From contig NC_092335.1 in assembly GCF_046630445.1 (NCBI RefSeq), forward strand, positions 6,801,501 through 6,865,500: 64,000 nt of DNA. The letters are read 5' to 3'. Both the position numbers and the translations under genes were made by a program. The DNA is from Rutidosis leptorrhynchoides (lineage: Eukaryota; Streptophyta; Magnoliopsida; Asterales; Asteraceae). Below the pieces are notes generated by a model, which was not told the DNA's origin, made no database searches, and saw nothing but the letters and a program-made list of their open reading frames with translations. Of the stretch, positions 54,530-64,000 are shown piece by piece (the first letter of the stretch is position 1; each line of letters starts with the position of its first letter).

Positions 54530-57500
54530 GCCTACAATCCATGCTGCAGTACTTGGATTGTTGATAGTGGGGTGTCCAGGCACATGACAGGGAACTTGTC
54601 TTTGCTGTCTAATGTGAAAACAGTGGATGGAGGACCAGTTTCTTTTGCAGGTAGTGAATGAGGATTTATTACTACTCAGGGTGTTATTGCTAATGAGAAC
54701 GTCAGCTTTGATAAAGTTAATTATGTAGAGCAGATGTCGAACAATCTGCTTTCAGTTTCACAAGTTGCTGATAAAAAGTATACCGTTGCCTTTGATGATA
54801 AGTTTTGTTATATTTTGAGAAAAGAGTTTGTAATTCTGGAAGACATGATTCTGATGACGGCTCCGAGGTGCAAGGATCTCTATATCCTTGATATGCGTAA
54901 GGATCATGTTAAAGCAGCTACAGGCCATCAGGCCTTCGTTTCTAAGGCTACTGAACAGGAGTCGATTATCTGGCATAAGCGTATGGGTCATCTGAGTCTA
55001 AGGAAGATGAATAATCTAGTCCACAATGAATTAGTTGAAGGTGTGAATGTTAAGAGTTTTCATATTCCTGAAGGTTGTCTTCCGTGTAAGCAAGGGAAAC
55101 AGACTAAGAAGTCACATACTACCAAGAAGCATCATTCAGTTAATATTCCTTTGGAATTGTTGCACATGGATCTCTTTGGTCCAGTTAACTGTAAAACTCT
55201 CACCGGAGAGTCTTATTGCTTGGTAGTTACAGATTAATACTCTCGTTTCTCGTGGGTTGTGATGTTGAAACACAAGTCAGATACTTTCGATCATATTAAA
55301 GTTTTGATTCTGAAGCTCGAAAGTTTGTATAAGTTGAAGGTTAGAAAGATTCGTACTGATAATGGTACAGAATTTAAGAACAATCAGATGCTGCTGTTCT
55401 ATAATGAGAAGGGGATACAACAACAGTTCAGTCCTGCTTATACACCTCAATCAAACGGTGTTGCTAAAAGATAGAATAGGACTCTAATTGAAACCGCAAG
55501 AACAATGCTAGCTGATTCATGTCTTCTAATTGTTTTCCGAGGTGAAGCCGTGAGTACTACATGCTACGTGATGAACAGAGTTCTGGTGGTGAAGAGACAT
55601 GGTAAAACATGTTATGAACTGTTACACAAGAGAAAGCCGAACATTAAACATTTTGAACCCTTTGGTGCACCTTGTACTATTCTGGTACGAGACGCTGGAG
55701 GAAAATTTAATTCAAAGGTGATCTCTGGTATCTTCTTGGGATATGGGAATCCGAACAAACGGGTGTATAATACTGAGTCAAAGTGTGTGGAAGAACGTTA
55801 TGAGGTTGATATTCAACGCAATGCTCCACCTCGTGTTAGTAAAGGGTTCGTATGGCAGTTTGAATATGATAAGTTATTTGATTCCTTCAATCTTCCACCA
55901 AATGCTATAGATGAAGAAGTTCTGACTCAGATATTGTTTGATTCTCAAAACTCTTCTGAGAATGTTATCACTATTCCAGCGCAGGTTCAGAATTCGGTTT
56001 CTAGCTTGCAACCAAGTCCGCAGAGTGTTAGAGGTGATTTTGATTCAAATGAGGACGGGGTAGTATATACAGATGAAGATAGTGAGCTTGAAGATGACGA
56101 AGAAGTTAGTCGAACACAACTGACAGAGGAACATCTTAATCCTCTATATAATCAACCACTAACTGTAACAGTGACTGAACCGCCAACTGAAGCAGGAGGT
56201 GTACGTAGATCCAATCATGCCATTCTGCCACCTAAACGTCTTGATGATTATTATGTGGATTCAAGAGGCATTCCTCACATTAGTATTCCTCAAGGGAAGT
56301 CTAATGAAGCTTTTACGTCTAGAGTTCCGACTACATCAGAGGTTCCCGTGAAAAGTGTAAGTTCAACAGTAGCAGAAGATGTTCAGACAGAGAGTGCGAA
56401 TGTGGTAACAGATTTTTATTCAACGTTGAATAAGACAGGAAGAATATTTGTGCATGCTCACTCATGTTATGTGTGTCAAATCGAACCTAAAGATGCTTAT
56501 GAGGCATTGAAGTTTGACGAGTGGGTTAGTGCAATGCAAGAGGAGCTGTTACAATTTAAACATTTAAAGGTTTGGAAGTTAGTCAATCCACCACATGGTT
56601 GTGTGCCCTATGGTCTTCGATGGGTTTTGAAAAATAAAAAGGATGAACAGGGTATTGTTATCAGAAATAAAGCTAGACTGGTGGTAAAGGGATATCAACA
56701 GATCCCTGAAATTGACTATGATGAGGTCTTTACTCCGGTTGCACGACTGGAGGCTATTAGGATTTTCTTGGCCTTTGCATCCTTCATGGGATTTAAAGTT
56801 TTTCAGATGGATGTTAAAAGCGCATTTTTGTACGGTGAGATCAATGAAAGAGTGTTTGTTGAACAACCACCTGGTTTCGAAGACCCGCATTTCTCAGAAA
56901 AGGTTTATCGACTTGAAAAGGCACTTTATGGTCTTCACCAAGCTCCTAGAGCATGGTATGCAACGTTGTTCAACTACATGATTGAAAACGGTTTTAGGAG
57001 AGGTGTCATTGATCAAACACTTTTCAACAAGAAGAAGGAACAACATATTATGTTAGTGCAGGTTTATGTTGATGATATTATCTTCGGGTCAACAGATCAG
57101 GGAATGGTTGATGAGTTTGAGAAGGTCATGCAGCAGAAGTTCAAAATGAGTTCAATGGGAACGATAAAGTTTTTCTTAGGTCTGCAGGTAGCTCAGATGG
57201 ATAAAGGCATCTTTTTGCATCAAACCAAGTATGTAGCTGATATTCTGAAGAGGTTTCAAATGGAAGCAGAAAGACCAGCTAAGACTCCGTTGTCTGTGAA
57301 TCATGGGATATCTCCTGATTGTGAGGGTTATTCAGTGGACTAAACGTTATACAGGGCAATCATAGGCTCTCTAATGTATCTTACAGCTTCTCGACCAGAT
57401 ATCATGTTTGCGGTTTATCTGTGTGCCCGTTATCAGGTGAATCCTAATGTTCATCATATGTTGGTGGTTAGGAAGATTATGATGTATTTGAAAGATACAC

Positions 57501-58069
57501 CAAGCTTAGGGTTATGGTATCCGTGTGAGGATGGTTTTGATCTCACAGCGTATAGTGATTCTAATTATGGGGGTTGTAAGAAAGTTTTTAAGTCAACATC
57601 AGGGGGTTGTCAGTTTCTGGGAAGCAAACTTGTTACCTGGCAGTGTAAGAAGTAGACAACGGTGGCTCAGTCCACTTGTGAAGCAGAATACATTGGCACG
57701 GCTAGCTGTACATCTCAGGTCATCTGGATTCAACAGCAACTACGTGACTACGGTTTGCAAATTTCTAACACTCCTATTTATGTTGATAATACTGCTGCCA
57801 TAGCTGTCACAAAAAATCCCGTAAATCATTCTAAAACGAAACATATAGGGATTAAATACCATTTCATTAGAGATTGCTATGAGAAAAAGCTGATAGATGT
57901 GGTGCAGATAGACACTACCGCCCAAAGGGCTGATCTCTTCACAAAAGCTTTTGATAAACCACGCTTTGATTTTCTGTTAAAGGAAATAGGTATTAAATTT
58001 CTTACTGACGTGGTTCCTGAAACTGAGGTTCCTAATACAGAGGAACCTAACCAAGAGACTGAGTTGTGA
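54530..58069 (+). pseudogene. Pol region of the Sirevirus-like element (fossil)
   Basis: In order: protease (WIVDSG near 54555), GAG-pre-integrase (IIWHKRMGHLSLRKM, ~54965), integrase (HMDLFGPV, then IRTDNGTEFKNN and YTPQSNGVAKR, ~55160-55470), reverse transcriptase (FQMDVKSAFLYGEINE, YVDDIIFGST, ~56580-57200) and RNase H (ASRPDIMFAVYLCARYQVNP, STCEAEYIGTA, NHSKTKHIGIKYHFIRD, ~57375-58000). Copia order is clear. The region is broken in several places. Confidence 0.88.
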
Positions 58070-59267
58070 AGAACTTGAAACTTCTTGTATAATATGTGTA
58101 GCTTTGCATGATAGGTTAGTATTTCATGATGTTTCTGCATGTTTGCTTATATTTTTAGATAGTTTTATGCGTTTGTACAGAGAAAATCAAAAAGTCATAA
58201 AAAAAATCCAAAAAAAACCAGAAAAACAAATAAAAATTGAAAAATGGAAAATCCATAAAAATTGAAAAACCTGAAAATGAGTTGCTTATTCTATGTTATG
58301 GGGAAGTGATTGCAATACTGAACTGACATGTAAGTTGTGAACAACGAGTAATACAGGATGACTTATAATATGTTAGTGGACTTTATTGGCCTAATTCTAG
58401 ATTGAGATAATCATACAAACAACGCGTAAATATCATGATGGGGAAATCATGGAAAGATTTACAGCAGTTGAGGATAGTCACCTACTTATCACTGAATATG
58501 TACTAAGAAATGATTGTTCAGAAACTCAACAGATGATTGAGGTCTCCCCTACTACGATTTATACTCGGTAGCAAAGGATAATTTTGTGAGTCCCCAAGGT
58601 GAGCATACTTTGTCTAGGATGCATACTTGTTTCTATTTACCTTTATTACTTGGACCGAAATTCAACAACATACATATCGGGTACCCAAAGGGAGGTATTT
58701 TCTCTAAAAGGGTTGAGAAGTGCAATCTTGTATCACATACACAGAATGATTTGTATATTGCAACGTCATCGGGTTCTAGATTTCAACATCAGAAGATTGG
58801 TTTTCCATGCAGTTACTTCTAAAGTCAAAGACAGTGGTGCATCATCTTCATGTATAGTTGTAGTTATTTATTTATTTTGTTTGTTTTATGGAGAAAAGGC
58901 AACATCAGAAAATCCAAAAAAAAAAAAAAATGTGTTATGTATCTGTTTATTTCTTTAGTGTTGTATATAACATGATGGACCACCTAACTGCAAGAGAATC
59001 ATGGTCAAGAATTGAACAAAGTTTCAGCGATTCCTATGTTATCTAAGTCTGAGACAACGGATATTCCAATCGGAGATTTATTTGAACGATTTCGTTATCT
59101 ACATCCGAGGGGGAGAATTTATCAGATCATCAGATATAGAGAACTTAAATCATTCAGTTCACATCTCATTTAGTGAATTTTACATCTTTTGTCTGTGGTA
59201 TGGAATTGTACCCATTGACCTGGATAGAGGGAATATTTTCTGGAGGATATCTTAGCATTCCATCACT

Positions 59268-59354
<87 letters not shown>

Positions 59355-60290
59355 ATTCCATCCATCCAACATCATACATCATACTATTTCCGTTTAAGTA
59401 TGGGGTTTATAGCGGTCGGTATGGTTCTTAACAAAGTATACGATAAATTTGAGATTCACAAGGTTATCTGAAACGAAAAGTGTAAGTTTAAGGTAGAAGC
59501 TCATGGCTGACAGGGTTGCTAGAAACATCGTGAGATGGTTCTGTCTAATCAGATTGAAAGTACATTGATGTGATAAGAGACAGCGTCAACATGTTGTGAT
59601 CAATTATTCTTCCTAAAACATCGTGCGATCTCAAATGAGGACTGACTTCGTGATCTAATTCAAACATTGAAAAATGTTAATGTAATTAATATAACGTGAT
59701 CATCGAAATCTAGGGTGAAAGTTGGTAAACCTTTACTGATATATTTGAAAGTTGTTATGTATATGCTTTATCAAGTAAGTTATTGATTGAATTGTGGAAT
59801 AACATGTCAATATAGTTCAGTTCTGATCCCCAAATTAAAGATTTAATCAATTTGATATGTCAACTCACAAAAAGATGTGTTATGCTCCCTGTAGTGTGAT
59901 TCATGATAAGCAGTATTACCTGTTCCTGTGCTGATAACATCATATACTCTTCTTATGCTAATGTTTAATGAAACTGATGTTAGAAGTTGATCTATTACAG
60001 ACTTAAAAGGTTAAATGTTATTGAATATGTCTGTTATAATGTTGCTAATCATGACATACTGGATCTTTTACTGTAATTTGCTTTGTGTATTTGCATGTGC
60101 ATGCATATCTGAGAATGTTTTCATTCATAAGTTAGTTGCATGTGCATTTTTGTTTCATATTGTAAGCTTAACAACTCAATTCTCAGAAAGGTTTACTGTG
60201 AAAGGAATCCTTGTTTTACATTAAATTAGAGAATAAATTGTTTAGAGCTTAAAGGAACAAAGTGTGTTTGTTTTTATACTGTGGAGATCA
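58070..60290 (+). other. Long 3' noncoding region of the Sirevirus-like element
   Basis: Begins with a very A-rich tract (58185-58275, AAAAATCCAAAAAAAACC-like). Contains two polypurine-tract-like sites, GAGGGGGAGAA at about 59107 and CCAGGGGGAGTGG at about 60294, and an (AT)n run (59269-59352). Short frames here lack family character. Several polypurine tracts are a reported Sirevirus habit. Confidence 0.6.
59269..59352. repeat. (AT)n microsatellite
   Basis: About 84 bases of pure AT dinucleotides within the 3' noncoding region of the element. Confidence 0.95.
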
Positions 60291-60359
60291 GTCCCAGGGG
60301 GAGTGGACAAGGAAGGTTTTGTGGAATTGGAATCGGAATTTCCTAAATTTTAAATCCTA

Positions 60360-61070
60360 AAGACAGTCGACCTAGTGAGTGTACACACACGACCGTGTGA
60401 CCTACTCACACGACCGACTGACTTGGTGAAATAATGAGATGTGTTTGAAACACACTCGGCCGCGTGTGTATTCATTCATGACCGAGTAGGCGACACACTC
60501 GACCGAGTGTGTCTGGGGGTATAAAAAGGATTTGAGTCCCAAACGGCTCAGAATACTTTTGTGATTTTGGGGTCGAATTTTACCAAGTTTTTCAACTTTA
60601 AAGAACGAGTTTTTGATCTCTAGTGTTAGATACATCTTTCTCTTGTGATCACAGCGCCACTAACAAGGTATCATAACTCATTTTCGTTTGCTCATAATCT
60701 TTGATTTTGTATTCGAAATGCAAAACACGAATTGAATGCTTTTTAGACTTAATCTGTTAAAATTGGTTGTTTGGTTATGTTAATCGGCATATTTAGAGGC
60801 TATTGTGACCAGATCTTGAAGCAAAAACAACATATTTGATTGATTTGCAAAGTTGGGTTTCTTAGATCTGATGAACACGCTCGATCGAGTGTGTGACACA
60901 CTGGACCGAGTGAGTTCACACACTCGACCGTTCGAAGATACACACGACCGTGCATGTATTCACACTCGACCGAGTGTATAGAAACCCTAATTTTTGAATT
61001 TTGCTGTTTTTGATTGTTTTGTTGAGTTCGTATTATGTTATACTGAATGTTTTGTATAGTTTTGCTCTAA
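60360..61070 (+). promoter_or_regulatory. LTR-like promoter and leader before the 3' ORF module
   Basis: Positions 60362-60430 align with U3 of the 5' LTR at 47313-47375: both read AGACAGTCGACC, then AGTG, GTGTACACAC, CCTACTCA and CGACCGACTGA. A near-palindrome CACACTCGACCGAGTGTG (about 60494) is followed within ~12 bases by TATAAAAAGG (about 60520), as in the LTR. AACAAGGTATCATAACTC (about 60664) looks like the LTR-end/primer-site junction or a 5' splice site. Further palindromic words follow (60878-60983), then the ORF at 61073, mirroring the main leader. A possible 3' splice site is CTCTAAG just before that ATG. Confidence 0.6.
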
Positions 61071-61072
61071 GA

Positions 61073-61810
61073 ATGTCAGGTCCAAGTAGTAGGATAAGTG
61101 AAACTTGGAAATATGATCTTGAACGTAAGAGAGCTTTGGCTAAACACAGGCCTATCCATGTAGAGACCAAAGTTGTTGCAACACAGATCACTCAAGATCA
61201 GTGGAAAGGTTTAGATTGTTTAACATTTCTTCAGATAGGGAATCATTTCTGTCCTAAGCTTATCCGAGAGTTCTATTCTAGTGTGGCCATAGAGAAGAAG
61301 CATGTTCATGCTAATTTCTTTGGTAATGCCTATAAGTGGACCATAGATGACTTCACAGATCACTTACTATTGAATTACTGGGGAGCCAAGGTATATTGCC
61401 CTATTAAAGATATTAGAAAGATTTTTAGCAAATTTGATGCGGGTGGGGTGGCTGCTCACATCACCAAGCCAGGGTATGTAATTGGTTCCAATAGAATTGA
61501 GATTAGATATAGTGATGTTAGGGATGACTTGGTGTCTAACATGAGGATTATCAAAAGAAACGTGGTGTTTAGAGATCCATCTGACGATTTGTTATCTGGT
61601 ACTGAGGCTGTTCTGTTGTACTGTCTTATGGAATGTATCAAGGTAAATTTTAGTCAGATTGTCATTAATATCATGAAGGACACTTTGGATAATGAGGAAA
61701 AACCATTTCCCTATGCCGTCATTTTAAATCATTTGTTTGATGAGCTTGATCTGTTTGAGGATACGAATTACAAATTGAAGCCAGTACCAGAGGATGTCAT
61801 TGAAAGATAA
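61073..61810 (+). CDS. 3' ORF A of the Sirevirus-like element
   Basis: 245 residues from MSGPSSRISETWKYDLERKR. The central part (FCPKLIREFYSSV, then FTDHLLLNYWGAKVYCP, then AVLLYCLMECIKVNFSQIVI) has the flavour of the widespread plant domain annotated as putative plant transposon protein, found in retroelement-linked ORFs. No catalytic motif was recognised and its function is unknown. The frame extends upstream to 61001 through a hydrophobic stretch, but that stretch looks like T-rich leader or intron and not coding sequence. It is not a known envelope protein. Confidence 0.6.
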   Translation: MSGPSSRISETWKYDLERKRALAKHRPIHVETKVVATQITQDQWKGLDCLTFLQIGNHFCPKLIREFYSSVAIEKKHVHANFFGNAYKWTIDDFTDHLLLNYWGAKVYCPIKDIRKIFSKFDAGGVAAHITKPGYVIGSNRIEIRYSDVRDDLVSNMRIIKRNVVFRDPSDDLLSGTEAVLLYCLMECIKVNFSQIVINIMKDTLDNEEKPFPYAVILNHLFDELDLFEDTNYKLKPVPEDVIER

Positions 61811-62069
61811 TTCTAATGCTTGTGATTTCGTGTGTTTATGTTTAATTATGTTTATTATGTAATTTGATAAGGCTAGCCTGTTAGCCTTAGTACTATGGTG
61901 TGTTTAAAAAAAAAAAAAAAACCTCTGAACGATGTAACTGTGTGTGTGTTAGTTAATGTGCTCGTTATGTTTGTTTATCCATTGATTCGTATAATTAACT
62001 AGATACCCCATGTTACATGGAGGTAAATGCTGATTAGTTATGTTGTTTTGAGTGTTTTTTAGCTATTCA

Positions 62070-64000
62070 CTATGTCTCAAGAACAACAACAGATATCTGA
62101 TGAAGAACGTGAACCACGAATCCCATTATCTTCTGAGTTACAGGTCTGATTGGTCGAGAAGATACAAACGTACTTGCATGTGTTGATGAAAAGGGTTCTG
62201 AGGCCCAAAGAGGAGGTTTTGGTCCAATTATTGCATTCTTGAAGCGTTCCAAGATCTTTAAAGCTATTACTGCTGAGTATACTCCATATTATTCTCATCA
62301 GAGAACATTCTGGGAGGTTGCTCAAGTTGTTACTGAAGATAACAGGAAGGTGATATTGAGTTCTGTCAATAACACGATTGTTCGTATTTCGGCACAGACT
62401 ATCACGGAAGATTTGGGGTTCCCGGATAATGATGATATGCCAACTGATTTGCCGATTCTGAAAGTTAGAAGGTGTTTAAAGAGATGTGGTTATACTGGTG
62501 ATATAACCAAAGCTGTTAAATGTACGAAGCTTCCAAGGCAGTACCGATATTTACGTACGTTCTTCTTAGGTGTTTGAGCCCGATGCAGGGCGGTTTTGAT
62601 GAGATGACAACAAAGTACAGCTCTATGTTTGTTGCGTTGGTTTTGAACGCTGATTTTAACTTCTCTCAAGTGATTTTTGATAGGAAGATTCATCTGGTGT
62701 TCCCGAGGTTTCTTCAGATTATGCTTGAGAAGCAAGTTCAAGGGTTAGTGAAAACTTTTGAGGATGAGCTAAAGCAGAATCATTTAAATGATCAATCATT
62801 CAACAGGTTTTTGCAGAGCCGGGTTGAGGTTCCGGAGAAAGGGTTGATCGGTCATCTGATTAATGAGAATTACGTGTGTCCGGAAGGATTGAGTTGTCGT
62901 CATGAGAATAGTACTTCTGGGGATGAGACCGATATTACTATTGAAGGAGGAGAAGAGGTGAATCAGCCACCACCAAGACAAACTGGTCCTCGATTAGTTG
63001 ATGAGGAGAATGTAACAGCGCTTGATGAGAGTCAAGTGGATTTGGTTAAAAGGAAGTTAGCTGAAGCTCCTAAGGTGTCAACAAGAGGGAGACAGAAGCG
63101 TTTGAAGATTTTGGTTAAGGACGAAAGTTCATCTTCCACAACAAAGTCTCAGCCAAAGGTTGCTCCGACTGTTCAAGCTACTGGTGGTTCTACTCAAGCT
63201 CCACCCACTCAACTACAACAAACTACATCTTCTCAACAAGTTCAAGCTTCTCAACGTTCTGAGGTTGCTTCAGGTGATTTCACAGGAATATTTAACCGGA
63301 GATTGATTCAGTTGTCTGCTAATTTCGCTAAATTCCAAAAGGCAGCTGATGAAGACAAGAAGAAGACAGAAACTGAAATGTCTGAGTTGAGGAAGTTAGT
63401 TGATCGACAACAGTTGAAGATTGATGAACTAGAGAAAAATGTGGGAAGTCAAGCCGGTGAAATCTTGACTCTTCAGACTCAAAATCAAGAATTGACTGAG
63501 AGGTTAAATGAATGGGAGAAAAAGGTTGTGGTTGAAGAGGAAGATGGAGAACCAGATCCTTTTGGTACTTTTGGTGAAGCAGAGGAAGACAGGGCTCTGT
63601 TGAAGTTGCTAAAGGCTACATGGAGGATAACCCGCTATATGTAACTCCTCTTCAAGTTATAACAGTCTCTGAATTTTTAGCTATGCAGGATCGTCTTAAT
63701 CACACTACTGTTTACACTGATTTAGAAGAAGGGGAGATCCCTCCGGATCTCACTGAAACTGAGCAGGAGTTGATGGAGCGTCTAGAGCGACAAGCTAAGG
63801 AATCTGCTGACGCTGCATCAAAAGCTTCAACTGAAGCTTCGACTTCAGGGGCTCATAATTTTGATGATGATATGAGTGATACTGTTGTTATTGATGAAAG
63901 TGATAACAGTTTTGATGAAGTTGTTATTGAGGATGAGCCAACCGAGCCTTATCCTCGTTATGAAGGTGTTGGTGATGATCTTCCAACTTTTGCTGATTAT
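62070..64000 (+). pseudogene. 3' ORF B region of the Sirevirus-like element, runs off window
   Basis: Begins near MSQEQQQISDEEREPR just after a TTTTTTAG that looks like a splice acceptor. Its core (TITEDLGFPDNDDMP, KLPRQYRYL, FVALVLNADFNFSQVIFDRK, FPRFLQIMLEKQ) follows the same pattern as 3' ORFs of Asteraceae Copia elements that databases often mislabel as synaptobrevin/longin-like. A Ser/Thr/Gln-rich linker and a coiled coil (about 63330-63530) follow, then an acidic tail. It is broken at least once. Role unknown; a structural or movement function is speculation. Confidence 0.6.

Larger units (their letters stand above)
47169..64000 (+). mobile_element. Sirevirus-like Ty1/Copia element with 3' ORF module, broken, 3' end outside window
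   Basis: Begins TGTTGGTGCATG at 47169 in the middle of an STP exon; the bases before it (ATATC) are the expected left target duplication. Parts: 5' LTR (split by a nested insertion), tRNA-Met-type primer site, leader with palindromic repeats, long gag region, pol with PR-INT-RT-RH, A-rich 3' noncoding region, then an extra ORF module. The large gag with a coiled-coil extension and the extra 3' ORFs fit the Sirevirus branch. It is clearly broken, with roughly half a dozen or more breaks, and is older than the Copia element at 39919. No copy of the LTR start occurs before the window end. Confidence 0.82.

Noticed and set aside
61001-61072. Hydrophobic N-terminal extension of 3' ORF A that could be a signal anchor, hinting at an envelope protein
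   Set aside because: The stretch is T-rich like a leader or intron and is followed by a possible splice acceptor and a better start at 61073; no second membrane segment is seen.
61903-61918. Poly(A) run as the end of a retroposed copy
   Set aside because: It lies between two ORFs of the same module with no target duplication; a simple A run or intron feature is more likely.

Overview
This window looks like nuclear DNA of a flowering plant. It is AT-rich and intron-rich, carries eukaryotic housekeeping genes, and is crowded with Copia retrotransposons, Helitrons, MITEs and SINEs. The style of the Helitron ends and of the extra 3' ORFs in the large Copia element resembles what I know from Asteraceae, but that family assignment is an inference.

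All six host loci lie on the minus strand: an F-box protein (3202-3879), a ten-exon RPA1-like OB-fold protein (4776-7553), ribosomal protein eL15 (15549-17095), the RNA polymerase III subunit RPC4 (20439-23172), an intronless splicing factor 1/branchpoint-binding protein (33814-36015), and a broken hexose transporter of the STP family (37692-47168). They are separate housekeeping or regulatory genes; nothing suggests that they work as a cluster.

Between the genes are several mobile elements whose ends can be read: Helitrons at 8579-9050, 9054-9605, 12134-13762, 17271-18089 and 24023-30372, plus a Helitron 3' end at 23971; hAT-like MITEs at 11020-11370, 18141-18521 and 39440-46647; a SINE with a 17-bp target duplication at 19345-19669; a LINE 3' fragment at about 32085-32600; and a 121-bp near-perfect palindrome at 36382-36502.

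The right third is a stack of insertions into the STP gene. A MITE entered an intron, and a young Copia element (39919-46595) entered the MITE. Separately, a Sirevirus-like Copia element (47169 to beyond the window end) entered a coding exon, and its 5' LTR was later split by a 2.85-kb solo-LTR-like insertion (47421-50267). Downstream of pol, the Sirevirus-like element carries a further ORF module (about 60360-64000). The sequence in front of this module repeats the layout of the element's own LTR and leader: palindromes, TATA box, a GTATCA-type site, palindromes, then an ORF. This is the most interesting structure in the window.
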